NCBI GenBank assembly: GCA_947466515.1
Contig: CANIEM010000014.1
Coordinates: 1 to 37,854, forward strand
Reading direction: 5' to 3'
Source of the DNA: Verrucomicrobia subdivision 6 bacterium
GTDB lineage: Bacteria > Verrucomicrobiota > Verrucomicrobiia > Methylacidiphilales > Verrucolacustridaceae
DNA: 37,854 bases
The position numbers and the translations under genes are program-made. The notes under the pieces were generated by a model. The model searched no databases and was not told the DNA's origin. It saw only the letters and a program-made list of their open reading frames with translations. Each line of letters starts with the position of its first letter. Position 1 is the stretch's first letter. Shown here one piece after another: positions 25,456 through 33,779 of the stretch.

Positions 25456-26253
25456 TTATTTCGCATGATTACTTGAAGGGGTTAACGGACCGCAGGTCAC
25501 ACTATCGGTAGTTGGTTTATAAATTGAGAAGCGTGTGTGCCTCTCATGAAAGGTTAGGAAAGGAGGTATTTCTGCCAGAAATCGGTATTCAATAGTTTTC
25601 GGTCCCAGTTCGCCGTTTGGCAGGACTTGAGATTCAAACGAGAACTCCACCTCCTTCACAGAGGCAAAGAACCAAGCCACATCAACAGACCGAGTAAGTC
25701 GTCCGGTATTTTTGACTAAGGAATAATCTGCCTGAGAAATCCAGAGGACCCCTTCCAACTGGTTGGCGACCTTTTCTTCGCGCGTTTTATATTTCTGTCT
25801 ATCTTTAGGCGAGAATTTTATCTGGTAACAAAGGGTGTTGTCCACGACTTCGTCAGCAGCTCGGATACATGTAAAATGATCCATCACTTGAAGAATTGAA
25901 AATGGCTCCTCTTTAGAAACTTCCAACTTTCCATTCGATAATCGATGAGCATCTTCCACCCCGTAGCGATTTAGGGACGTAGGCAGCGGACTCCACTTTG
26001 TCCATTCCGTGGAGGTAACCTTCCCATCCGTATCTAAGTCCTCCTTCTTTTCGTGGACTTCACAAACCAACTGCTCCCTATTCTTTGATAACTCCAAGTC
26101 GCGCTGAACCATTTTTCGTATAATACCGCTTGCCTCTTCCTCCGAATAAAGCGGGGATGCAAATACGATAATCCATAATATGAGTCGATCTAATCTCCAT
26201 AATTCAAAACCTCGCAACTTTGCTCGACTTGAACTGGCAAAGGAGTAATCCAT
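25456..26253 (-). CDS. LolA-like outer-membrane lipoprotein-carrier-fold protein
   Basis: A protein of about 265 residues with a hydrophobic export segment (LILWIIVFASPL) and a mostly beta C-terminal half. The pattern LEGVLWISQADYSLVKNTGR followed by VEFSFESQVLPNGELGPKTIEY matches LolA/LolB-like proteins, which carry a hydrophobic ligand in the periplasm. LolA homologues are regular members of aryl polyene clusters, where they likely help move the lipid to the outer membrane. The start is uncertain: ATG 26253 was chosen because it leaves about 100 bases for a divergent promoter before the ACP gene, while the open frame extends to 26337. No good ribosome site is seen. Confidence 0.68.
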   Translation of the reverse strand: MDYSFASSSRAKLRGFELWRLDRLILWIIVFASPLYSEEEASGIIRKMVQRDLELSKNREQLVCEVHEKKEDLDTDGKVTSTEWTKWSPLPTSLNRYGVEDAHRLSNGKLEVSKEEPFSILQVMDHFTCIRAADEVVDNTLCYQIKFSPKDRQKYKTREEKVANQLEGVLWISQADYSLVKNTGRLTRSVDVAWFFASVKEVEFSFESQVLPNGELGPKTIEYRFLAEIPPFLTFHERHTRFSIYKPTTDSVTCGPLTPSSNHAK

Positions 26254-26356
26254 TAAAGAATTGTCACAGATCTTGCGAGTATGGAAATGTAATTTAAAGA
26301 GATTGCAACTTGTTTTAAAAAAAGTCTCCCCTAGCAATGAATATTAATCCTTACTT

Positions 26357-26620
26357 ATGGAAATAGCTTCTTTAGAGAAAATGCGTAAATTATTGGTTGA
26401 TAACTGCATGCTCACAGTATCTCCAGAGGAAATCCAGGATGATACCCTGCTTTTTGGACCTGGCAGTCTAGGGCTGGATTCCATTGACGCCCTCCAGCTT
26501 TCCCTGAGCATTGAATCTTCTTTCCAGACTCCGATTAAAGACCCAGAGCTCGCCCGCCAGATCCTGAGCACCCCAGGAAGCATCCGTAGTTGGATTAATA
26601 AACAAAAAGGATCTTCTTAG
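26357..26620 (+). CDS. Acyl carrier protein
   Basis: An 87-residue carrier protein with the phosphopantetheine site at Ser42 in LGLDSIDALQLSL and an acidic composition. It is distinct from the housekeeping AcpP type, which reads DSLDTVE, so it probably belongs to the pathway. It heads the plus-strand operon ACP, flavoprotein, LpxL-like acyltransferase, dehydratase, divergent from the LolA-like gene. Its TAG shares one base with the GTG of the next gene, pointing to coupled translation. Only one carrier protein is seen, whereas many aryl polyene clusters have two. Confidence 0.9.
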   Translation: MEIASLEKMRKLLVDNCMLTVSPEEIQDDTLLFGPGSLGLDSIDALQLSLSIESSFQTPIKDPELARQILSTPGSIRSWINKQKGSS

Positions 26621-27915
26621 TGAGCACCGCGGCTTGGGATACCCTCGTGATCGGAGGTGGCCCCGCAGGGAGTGCCAGCGCCGCTTTCTTAGCCAAGGCC
26701 GGCCAAAAGGTTCTTATTTTAGAAAAACAGTCTTTTCCCCGTTTTCACATTGGAGAATCACTTCTGCCTTTTGGTAATGATGTTTTAAAGGATTTGGGGG
26801 TTTGGGATAAAATCCAGCATGCTGGCTTTATGCCAAAGCTTGGAGCCGAGTTTGTTATGGGAAATTCCGCGGGATCACACTCCTTCTGGTTTCGCAAAAC
26901 CCTCCCACCCCCACATGCCCAGACTTTTCAGGTAGAACGATCGAAATTCGACCACATCCTTTTTGACCATGCCCGCGAAGCGGGTGCCCATGCCCCACCA
27001 GAAAGCTCCCTAGAAGATATCAGTTTTGATCATGACATGGTAAACTTCTCCTACCGACATAAAGATCAAACTCACCAAGCCAGCGCTCGTTGGTGTATCG
27101 ATGCCAGTGGCAGGACCTCGGTCGTGGGCCGCACGCTGAATCTGACTAAATGCGACCTCGGTATGCCAAAGAAGATTGCAGTGTTTTCACATTTCAAAGG
27201 GGTTCATCGAAATGAAGGAGAGGCCATGGGCCACATAACAATTGTCAGGATCCCTCAGGGTTGGTTCTGGCTCATTCCCCTTGATGAAACTAAGACTTCC
27301 GTGGGCCTTGTGCAGATGCTCAAGAGCTTTAAATCAACTGGCCTGACGCCGCAAGAGTCCTTCACCCAAACAGTCAATCAAAACCACGAACTCGTCTTTC
27401 GCATGCAAAAAGCACAACGGCTTACCGACTTTCACACAGAAGCTGACTACACCTTTCGGCATAGGCAAGCCGCAGGGCCAAGGTGGCTCCTAGCGGGTGA
27501 CTCAGCCGGCTTTATTGATCCGATTTTCTCATCTGGGGTCATGGTGGCACTCCGCTCGGCTCAGCTCGCCGCCCAGGCTGTTCTCAAGGCGGGCAAGAGC
27601 GGTGGCCCGATTCCTCAAGCTCAGAGAACTTTCTACACGAATGAATTCAAAATGATGACCAATGTTTTTAGAGATATGATCCGAATGTTTTACAACAACA
27701 AAGCCTTTGAAGTTTTCATGAACCCAAACCCGTGGCTTCAAATTCCAGGGGCCGTAACCCATATGGTCGCAGGAAACACCGTCTTTACCTGGTCCGTTTT
27801 CTGGAGAGTCCGCGTTTTCTTTACCCTTTGTCGTTTACAACGATACTTACGAGTAGCTCCTCGATTAAGCTTCAGCCACTCGTCTCCATCGCGCCAGCCA
27901 GCACTTTCATTTTGA
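26620..27915 (+). CDS. Flavin-dependent halogenase-like oxidoreductase
   Basis: A 431-residue FAD enzyme. GGGPAGSAS (12-20) binds ADP; FHIGESLLPFGN and GDSAGFIDPIFSSGV (293-307) complete the PHBH-like fold. W215-F-W217-L-I219-P220 matches the WxWxIP signature of flavin-dependent halogenases, and Lys73 in MPKLGAEF may correspond to their catalytic lysine (unverified). Xanthomonadins are brominated aryl polyenes and their clusters contain such enzymes, but other relatives only oxidise or hydroxylate. The start is GTG 26620 with AAGGA at good spacing. Expected role: halogenation or hydroxylation of the head group, inferred. Confidence 0.85.
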   Translation: MSTAAWDTLVIGGGPAGSASAAFLAKAGQKVLILEKQSFPRFHIGESLLPFGNDVLKDLGVWDKIQHAGFMPKLGAEFVMGNSAGSHSFWFRKTLPPPHAQTFQVERSKFDHILFDHAREAGAHAPPESSLEDISFDHDMVNFSYRHKDQTHQASARWCIDASGRTSVVGRTLNLTKCDLGMPKKIAVFSHFKGVHRNEGEAMGHITIVRIPQGWFWLIPLDETKTSVGLVQMLKSFKSTGLTPQESFTQTVNQNHELVFRMQKAQRLTDFHTEADYTFRHRQAAGPRWLLAGDSAGFIDPIFSSGVMVALRSAQLAAQAVLKAGKSGGPIPQAQRTFYTNEFKMMTNVFRDMIRMFYNNKAFEVFMNPNPWLQIPGAVTHMVAGNTVFTWSVFWRVRVFFTLCRLQRYLRVAPRLSFSHSSPSRQPALSF

Positions 27916-27929
27916 GTTAGAGGAATGCC

Positions 27930-28817
27930 ATGGCTTCCCACCGGAACGACATCACCTACTCCTCTCGCTGGTTCAGTTTTGGCAGATGGGTGGGTCGGTT
28001 CCTGCCGCGTTCTTTAGCCCGTTTCTGTGCCTCTGGCCTAGGGTACTTCTATGCCGCATGTAATCCGGCCAGAAGTCGTTCTCTTGAAACCCGAGTGCGC
28101 ATTCTCGGATCAACTTCCCATCCTAAGGCAGGCAGGATTTTTGCCTCTTTCGCCCGGGTTCTTGCGGATTACTTTATTTTAGGATCTCGCCCTCTATCCG
28201 ATGCGGTCTCTCTCGTTTCTGAGCGAACTGGCTACGAACACTTGGAAGCAGCCCATCAGGCAAAAAAGGGTTGCTTGCTCCTCACCATGCATCTCGGATT
28301 TTTTGAACTGGGCGGAGCTATTATGAAGGAGATGGGGTTCCCTATCGTCATCCTAACCGACCCTGAGCCCAGCACCGCTCTTACCATATGGAGAACTGAA
28401 TATCGGAAGCGGTGGGACGCCGAAACCCATATCCTGGGCTCAGATGAGTTTCATTTTTTAGAGGTTACCAAGTTACTCAATCAAGGGAAGTTTGTCGCAG
28501 CTCTTTTTGATCGAGGCCATAATGTACGATCCTCTCGAGTACCCTACCCTGGTGGGATTCTCACCTGTGCAAGCTCTGTCTTACTTCTAGCCCTTTTAGC
28601 AAAGTGTCCAGTGATTCCCATAGCCGTAACCAGCAAAAAGGACAATACCTACACCCTCCATGCTTGCCCTCCCATTTGGGTAGAAAAGAAGTCTAGCCCA
28701 CAAGAAACCCTCGATTATTTCTCAGAGAAGGTGGTCCAGTCGCTCTGGCCAATTCTAGAACAATACCCGGACCAGTGGTATCGTTTTGCCCCTACCCCCG
28801 AAGAACAACGAATATGA
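27930..28817 (+). CDS. LpxL/HtrB-type lipid acyltransferase
   Basis: A 295-residue protein of the Kdo2-lipid A acyltransferase family. The catalytic H-x4-E motif is HLGFFE (H121-E126), after a typical N-terminal half with RFLPRSLARF. GGHN-like substrate elements appear as FDRGHNVR. It starts 15 bases after the flavoprotein gene and ends overlapping the dehydratase gene (ATGA). In aryl polyene clusters such acyltransferases attach the polyene or a fatty acid to a lipid carrier; a housekeeping lipid A role is less likely given the context. Confidence 0.87.
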   Translation: MASHRNDITYSSRWFSFGRWVGRFLPRSLARFCASGLGYFYAACNPARSRSLETRVRILGSTSHPKAGRIFASFARVLADYFILGSRPLSDAVSLVSERTGYEHLEAAHQAKKGCLLLTMHLGFFELGGAIMKEMGFPIVILTDPEPSTALTIWRTEYRKRWDAETHILGSDEFHFLEVTKLLNQGKFVAALFDRGHNVRSSRVPYPGGILTCASSVLLLALLAKCPVIPIAVTSKKDNTYTLHACPPIWVEKKSSPQETLDYFSEKVVQSLWPILEQYPDQWYRFAPTPEEQRI

Positions 28818-29230
28818 ATGGGTCCCAAACACCACACGGAGATGGATTCTCGTTTATCGATTCCTTCGAGTTAGCGGCAAACAGACAGTCGTTGACTGCG
28901 CGCAAGCTGGTTCATGAAACTCTTCCTTTTTTCCGAGACCACTTTCCCGACAATCCCATCATGCCAGGTGCTCTTCTCATTGAAAGTGCAGCTCAAGCAG
29001 CGGGCGTTCTTTGGGCGAACAATAGCCCAGACCTTCCTGCGCCATTTCTTTTTCTCGCCCAGGTCTTAGCTTTTAAGATTATCCGGGCCGTGCGCCCAAA
29101 TCAGTTAATTGAGATTACCGCTACCCTTGATCGCGTATTCGGGAGCCTAGCTCAATTTACCGTCACGGTAAGCGAAGGCGGAGCCCCTGTCGCTTCAGGA
29201 AAGATCGTCCTCTCCAGCAAAGAACTCTGA
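28814..29230 (+). CDS. 3-hydroxyacyl-ACP dehydratase (FabZ-like hot-dog fold)
   Basis: A 138-residue hot-dog protein with the FabZ signature HFPDNPIMPGALLIESAAQ. The catalytic His43 and Glu57 are present. It would dehydrate beta-hydroxyacyl-ACP, giving each conjugated double bond of the polyene. No ketoreductase or enoyl reductase gene is seen near it. ATG 28814 overlaps the acyltransferase stop; the longer frame lies within that gene. The 3' end overlaps the convergent AMP ligase gene by 36 bases. Confidence 0.9.
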   Translation: MNGSQTPHGDGFSFIDSFELAANRQSLTARKLVHETLPFFRDHFPDNPIMPGALLIESAAQAAGVLWANNSPDLPAPFLFLAQVLAFKIIRAVRPNQLIEITATLDRVFGSLAQFTVTVSEGGAPVASGKIVLSSKEL

Positions 29231-30535
29231 TTCGAGGAGCATGCTCTCCAGCTTGCGGTGGTCGGTCTTTCCACGTGAAGTCAAAGGAATCACTTTCAGA
29301 AATAATATTCGGCGAGGAATTTTCCACAAAGGTAGTTGAGATAATAGTTTCTGCCGAATGCTCTCTTGGGTTCCCCTCCCCTCCACCCAAGCAACCAGAT
29401 ACTCTCTGCCTTTAAATTTCTGAATCGACACTACCGCATGACGAACTCCTTCGATTCGCTTAAGACAGTCCTCAACTTCTCTTGGGCATACCTTTTTGGA
29501 ACCCACATGCGCAATACATCGGTCTCGACCAAGAAGTTGAAGCTCTCCCGATGAGTGGAGAGTCCCTAAGTCAGGCATTCGGAAACGACCCGACCGAGTG
29601 GCCACTGAATTACTTTGAACCCAGATTCTGTTCTTACGGTCGGTCATGACCTTTACCCCAGGGAGCGGACGACCAATGGCCCGACCCGTTAAGCCCGCAT
29701 TTCCTGAGGAATCATAGCAGATTCCGCCCGTTTCAGAAGAGCCGTAAAAGTTATGTACCTTCACACCAAATCGCTTAAAGAACTTTTTGCAGGTTTCCTT
29801 TTCTAATACAGATCCTGCGGATACAACCAAACGTAAGGAGCTTTTCGGCCTAGGAGAAGTATCTTTTGAAACAAGGTTCATGACAGTTGGTACGCTTGGA
29901 AAGGATGTGATTTTGTATTTTTGAATCCATTCGAAGATTTGAGAAATAACAAATTGCTGCGCAGCCCAGATCGGGGTGCCCTGGAGAATAAGAGGAAGAA
30001 TAAGATTCCCTAGTCCGTAGGAATGGCCGAAAGGAATTAATCCAAGTTGCCGATCCCTTTTTTTTAACCGCATTCCCTTTATAATATTTCTCCCATCCGC
30101 AAGAAGATGCGCAGCCGAACAAGCGACCAGTTTTGGCGCACCAGAGCTTCCTGATGTTGTTTTATAAACAGCGCTTCCTCCACACTTAGCGGAAGAATTG
30201 GTCAGGACTTCCAAATGGTCTGGGTGAAGGATCGCCTTCGCGCGGAAGAACTTAGCTGAGGATAGCAGGGCGTCTGTCCCGCACTCAGGATCGAGAAGAA
30301 CTGCGCTACAACCCTTTTGTTGAATGGCGAGAAAACGCGCGAACCAACTCGCCTGATTGCGCCCGGCCAGAACAATTCGGGTGCCAACTCGGATCGATGA
30401 AAGTAGTGAGGCGTAATCGAGAGCTCTCTGGGTCAGATCATGCCCCGAAAAGGTTTTGTTCGTTTCGATCTCATGGAAAGCGATAGGAGCTTTACCACCC
30501 CCGTTCAGCCAAACCCTCCAGAGGGAGTCTATCAT
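29195..30535 (-). CDS. AMP-dependent acyl/aryl acid ligase
   Basis: A 446-residue adenylate-forming enzyme, shorter than usual acyl-CoA synthetases (500-550). The P-loop TTSGSSGAPK, YGSSETGG, the linker PDLGTLHSSGELQLLGR and the C-terminal lysine in TSRGKTDHRKLE are all present. It likely activates a carboxylic acid as an adenylate, for transfer to ACP or CoA; in aryl polyene clusters this is the aryl starter. The start may be ATG 30535 or the GTG just before it. It follows a BamE-like and a lipoprotein gene in a three-gene operon. The C-terminal 12 codons overlap the convergent dehydratase gene. Confidence 0.87.
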   Translation of the reverse strand: MIDSLWRVWLNGGGKAPIAFHEIETNKTFSGHDLTQRALDYASLLSSIRVGTRIVLAGRNQASWFARFLAIQQKGCSAVLLDPECGTDALLSSAKFFRAKAILHPDHLEVLTNSSAKCGGSAVYKTTSGSSGAPKLVACSAAHLLADGRNIIKGMRLKKRDRQLGLIPFGHSYGLGNLILPLILQGTPIWAAQQFVISQIFEWIQKYKITSFPSVPTVMNLVSKDTSPRPKSSLRLVVSAGSVLEKETCKKFFKRFGVKVHNFYGSSETGGICYDSSGNAGLTGRAIGRPLPGVKVMTDRKNRIWVQSNSVATRSGRFRMPDLGTLHSSGELQLLGRDRCIAHVGSKKVCPREVEDCLKRIEGVRHAVVSIQKFKGREYLVAWVEGRGTQESIRQKLLSQLPLWKIPRRILFLKVIPLTSRGKTDHRKLESMLLESEFFAGEDDLS

Positions 30536-30551
30536 CACGAGGTCGGGGTCG

Positions 30552-31169
30552 CTAATCGCGAATCAGCTTGACCTTATTCGCCTCAAAAATGACTAGGAAT
30601 GTATTGAAACGATTCTGCCAGTACCTCCATTGATTGTCGGTTAAACTCGGGGTCTTATGCTTCGGAGGATACCCCAACGCAACCACAACCGCCTCTTTAC
30701 TCATCCCCACCTCTACCGCGCCATAGGCGATAGCCTTTCTTTCAGCATCCGTGAAAGCAGAAAGATCTAAAGGCCGTACTCCCAAGGTGCGTTCATAGAT
30801 TCCAGCTACCGCCTCGCCTGAAAAAGGCTCAACATTAACTAGGATAAGCTCTTTTCCATTAGCACTCTTTAGAACAATCTCTTCATCGTCGATTTCGACT
30901 AGCGTGAACAGAGTATTAACAGGAATAAGAATTCCTTTACGATAATTGGTCGTCCGATGGACTCCGTCCTCTTCAAATAAACTGAACTGGGTAAACAGTT
31001 TTGCTCCCTTTTGAGCCGAGGCAGGAATCGGTCCTTTAGTTGTAGGTTTATAAATATTTCTCGCACTGTAAGCAGTAGAAACATCGTCTCCTGCAAACCC
31101 ATAACCCACCAGGGAAGGTGAAAGGTAAAGGAGAAATAATAAAACAGACAAACCAATATGTTTCTTCAT
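30552..31169 (-). CDS. Exported protein with BamE/SmpA-like C-terminus
   Basis: A 205-residue protein with a signal peptide (MKKHIGLSVLLFLLYLSP). The C-terminal part VGMSKEAVVVALGYPP...WRYWQNRFNTFLVIFEANKV has the pattern G-M-s-k-e-e-V...G-P...W.Y....y.v.F...kV of BamE/SmpA domains, found in outer-membrane assembly proteins. The N-terminal part is unrecognised. Its ATG overlaps the lipoprotein stop (ATGA). Together with the lipoprotein and AMP ligase genes it may help place a product in the outer membrane; this is inference from position. Confidence 0.68.
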   Translation of the reverse strand: MKKHIGLSVLLFLLYLSPSLVGYGFAGDDVSTAYSARNIYKPTTKGPIPASAQKGAKLFTQFSLFEEDGVHRTTNYRKGILIPVNTLFTLVEIDDEEIVLKSANGKELILVNVEPFSGEAVAGIYERTLGVRPLDLSAFTDAERKAIAYGAVEVGMSKEAVVVALGYPPKHKTPSLTDNQWRYWQNRFNTFLVIFEANKVKLIRD

Positions 31170-31735
31170 AGGTGCTTTAAGAGCTCTTCTCTAAGATCCT
31201 TAAACATTTTCCGGTAAGCCTCAATCGACGATTGACGGATAGCTGATTTCATCGAAAAAGCCCCACCCCAAAACATCTTGCCACCCTGGGTAGAACCAGA
31301 TTCCGAGAAGGTTCGATCCAATAGGATATGCTTCCCTTCGTCGAACCTCGAAAGCACTGCTCTCATTGTAATTGTCGCATGAAAGTCAGCAAACTCATAC
31401 TTCACCAGACTTAGCTCGACAATAGCGACCTGCTTGCCTGTCTCCTTGGACGGATACGAAGAAGAGAATTCATAATGATCAAACATTTGCGGGAATTCTA
31501 TATCAGATACCTGCTTAAGCATTTCACCAGGTTGAACCTCCCATTCATTGACCACTCCAGCCATCGCTGAATTAATAACTTCTTTTTCTAATAGGGTTTT
31601 TTTTTCGATAACCACAACAACTCGATGAGGGTGCTTGCTTCCTCCAATCTCATAATTCGCATCTTGAAAAGCCACCTGATGGGCACAGCCAGATAAGATC
31701 AACCCGATCCCTAAAACACCGAATCCATTTTTCAT
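31166..31735 (-). CDS. Predicted lipoprotein of unknown function
   Basis: A 189-residue protein with a lipoprotein signal: hydrophobic LGIGLILSG followed by Cys17 (LSGC lipobox), which Lgt would modify. The rest is soluble with a central region VVVIEKKTLLEKEVINSAMAG and a C-terminal helix. No family was recognised; it may be an ABC-type auxiliary or LptE-like protein, but this is a guess. It is the first gene of the operon ending in the AMP ligase. AAAGG lies upstream of the ATG. Confidence 0.7.
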   Translation of the reverse strand: MKNGFGVLGIGLILSGCAHQVAFQDANYEIGGSKHPHRVVVVIEKKTLLEKEVINSAMAGVVNEWEVQPGEMLKQVSDIEFPQMFDHYEFSSSYPSKETGKQVAIVELSLVKYEFADFHATITMRAVLSRFDEGKHILLDRTFSESGSTQGGKMFWGGAFSMKSAIRQSSIEAYRKMFKDLREELLKHL

Positions 31736-32035
31736 AGAATTATTTCAGAACCTTTTCTTGCATTTAGTAATTCTGGAGTTTTCAACCACTACTTCTTGTA
31801 CTGTAACACAGATCTTTACTTAGGCACTCCCTTATATTTTATGATATCTACCCTTTCCTAAACGGGTATCGCATTTCAGTTTCGAATAATCCTATCAACT
31901 GCGGGTGGAGTTCAGGTATTTCTGGGTATTATTCATAGTTGTAGCTTTTGTCTCATAGTATTTTTCTTGGGGATGGCGAATCACCTTCTTTACCTCTCAT
32001 ATCTGGCACAGGGTGCGGAGGGCCAAGGGTATGTT
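31736..32035. other. 300-base AT-rich intergenic region, no gene seen
   Basis: No convincing open reading frame or stable hairpin was found. The segment separates the end of the biosynthetic cluster from the accessory region starting with DUF429. It should hold the promoter for the minus-strand lipoprotein operon, for which I see only weak candidates such as TTGAAA near 31780. Confidence 0.5.
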
Positions 32036-32653
32036 CTATTTGGGGACGATAATCAGGCCTGAGTCCTGCTCACCATAGCTCACGCAGTTCCTGCCTATGG
32101 CAAGATGATACGCCGCAAGGGCACAAAGCGCGGCATCCAGGAGATCCATGTTGGTTAATTCGCTCAGATCAATCCCTGCTTTGCTGAGCAGAGCTGACCG
32201 CTGCTTCCGCTTTTTGGACGCATCGGCGTTTCCCCCCCGGAAATGCCAAGCAATCGCATGCGGAAAAGTCTCAAAGCTGCACTTCCCTTTGACGAAGGGT
32301 AATTTACGGCAAAGCGGAAATTCATCCTCAAGCGCTTTAAATAAGGCCTCACCCCTCAGCATCCAGCCAAAGTAGTCGGTAGGATGCTCGACCGCCTGCT
32401 TCCGAGTTGGAGTCGAGAAACAGGAGATGCCCTTTCGCATTAACTCCCGCTCAGCAGGTCGGGCATGCCCAGCCCCACGCCAGCGACACGGCGCATCCAC
32501 CGCAACCACACGCGCCCGCACCGTCTCACGACACCAGTCAGATAGCTTCCCTACATCTTGGGTCGTACAGTGACTCAAATAAGTTCCATCGGATAAGGCA
32601 ACCGCATGAAACCCTTTCCGTGCCCCGCCCACGTCGATCCCCACCACATTCAC
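32036..32653 (-). CDS. DUF429 protein (RNase H-like fold)
   Basis: A 205-residue protein. The N-terminus VVGIDVGGARKGFHAVAL has the first strand and acidic residue of the RNase H/actin-like fold, and VVAVDAPCRW the second; this is the DUF429 arrangement. A nuclease role is possible but unproven. The start is GTG 32653; the first codons plus about 50 bases upstream are duplicated at 33984-34070. The gene looks intact and borders an accessory insertion. Confidence 0.78.
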   Translation of the reverse strand: MNVVGIDVGGARKGFHAVALSDGTYLSHCTTQDVGKLSDWCRETVRARVVAVDAPCRWRGAGHARPAERELMRKGISCFSTPTRKQAVEHPTDYFGWMLRGEALFKALEDEFPLCRKLPFVKGKCSFETFPHAIAWHFRGGNADASKKRKQRSALLSKAGIDLSELTNMDLLDAALCALAAYHLAIGRNCVSYGEQDSGLIIVPK

Positions 32654-32704
32654 TGCGCTATCCCTGGAAATGGGAAAAGTCTTATGAGGTCATAGGTCAT
32701 CTAA
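32618..32704. repeat. 87-bp direct repeat, copy A (start of DUF429 gene)
   Basis: Aligns without gaps to 33984-34070, with about 78 of 87 positions identical by my count. It covers the first 12 codons of DUF429 and its upstream region. The repeat ends in TGAGGTCATAGGTCA (32685-32699), a diverged version of the REP-like unit found after pyrD. The two copies bracket the RhuM gene and the hsdS fragment. Confidence 0.88.
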
Positions 32705-32722
32705 GTCGAGCCTCGGCTTCGT

Positions 32723-33775
32723 TCATGGCTTCGGGCGTTTGGATTTCTGTGATTTGGGCAATTTCTGCAACTGCTTCACTGCCGCTTCAAAATCGCCGTC
32801 CACCGGACGGGGCGAGCCAGCGGTCAGCGCCTTGAACCTGTCGTATTCCACTTCGGCTTTGGCCTGCGCCATTTCGTGCGAAATCCGTCCGGCGTGGGTG
32901 AGAATGTCGCGCTCGTTCAGCGTTAGGAACGCGTCCAGCTTCTTTATCCAGTCCGCCATGTGCATCGCCACGCGCCGCATGGCCTGGCCCTCAGCGAAGA
33001 TGAGGTACTGCTCCACGAGATTGTTCAGCGCCGCGAGTTCCGGTTCGGTGAGATAATTCTTCGCGATGACGATATCTGGTTTCCGGATCACCGCGCCGCG
33101 CCAATTCGTCAGGCCGAGGTTCGGCTTGGCGGCATCCGCTCGACCGTGAACGATCTCCGCCGCGGTCTGACCGGTGATGGCCCAATGCACCTTGTTCTGC
33201 ACCGTCTTGAAAAAGAGCAGGCTGACTTCCTGCGTCGGGTCGTAATCAATGCTCGTCGCGTAAATATCCGTGATCTTCTGGTAGAACCGCCGCTCCGAAG
33301 TGCGGATGTCCTGAATTCGGCGCATCAACTCCTCGAAATAATCGAAGGACTGGTCGGGGTTTTTCAGGCGCTCGTCGTCTAGCACGAAACCCTTGACGAT
33401 ATATTCCCGTAACCGCTGCGTGGCCCAGATGCGGAATTGTGTGCCCCGCAGTGACTTCACCCGGTAGCCCACCGAGATGATGACATCGAGGTTGTAGAAC
33501 TCCACCCGCCGCTGCACCGAACGGCCACCTTCAAGTTGAACTATCAAGGATTCCTTGACAGTTGCCCCCCGTTCCAACTCCCGCTCTTCGTAGATGTTTT
33601 GGATGTGCAGGCTAACGTTCTGCTTGGTCGTCTGAAACAACGCCGCCATGTGCTGCTGCGTGAGCCAGACGCTCTCGCCCTGGAAGCGCACATCGAGCTT
33701 CAGCTTCCCGTCTTGGGTCTGATACACGAGAAACTGGCCGCCAGACGGAGGTGATGGCTGGGACGATTTGCTCAT
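32723..33775 (-). CDS. RhuM family protein
   Basis: A 350-residue protein that appears full length. It has the RhuM N-terminus (FLVYQTQDGKLKLDV, VWLTQQHMAALF, NVSLHIQNIYEEREL) with a helix-turn-helix-like part, followed by YNLDVIISVGYRVKS and RGTQFRIWATQRLREYI. RhuM was named from Salmonella pathogenicity island 3, and genes of this family are often found inside type I restriction-modification loci; the biochemical role is unknown. The five bases before the ATG follow an hsdS 3' fragment, as if from an hsdM-hsdS-rhuM operon. GC-rich codon use differs from the neighbours, suggesting transfer. Confidence 0.93.
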   Translation of the reverse strand: MSKSSQPSPPSGGQFLVYQTQDGKLKLDVRFQGESVWLTQQHMAALFQTTKQNVSLHIQNIYEERELERGATVKESLIVQLEGGRSVQRRVEFYNLDVIISVGYRVKSLRGTQFRIWATQRLREYIVKGFVLDDERLKNPDQSFDYFEELMRRIQDIRTSERRFYQKITDIYATSIDYDPTQEVSLLFFKTVQNKVHWAITGQTAAEIVHGRADAAKPNLGLTNWRGAVIRKPDIVIAKNYLTEPELAALNNLVEQYLIFAEGQAMRRVAMHMADWIKKLDAFLTLNERDILTHAGRISHEMAQAKAEVEYDRFKALTAGSPRPVDGDFEAAVKQLQKLPKSQKSKRPKP

Positions 33776-33779
33776 GGTT

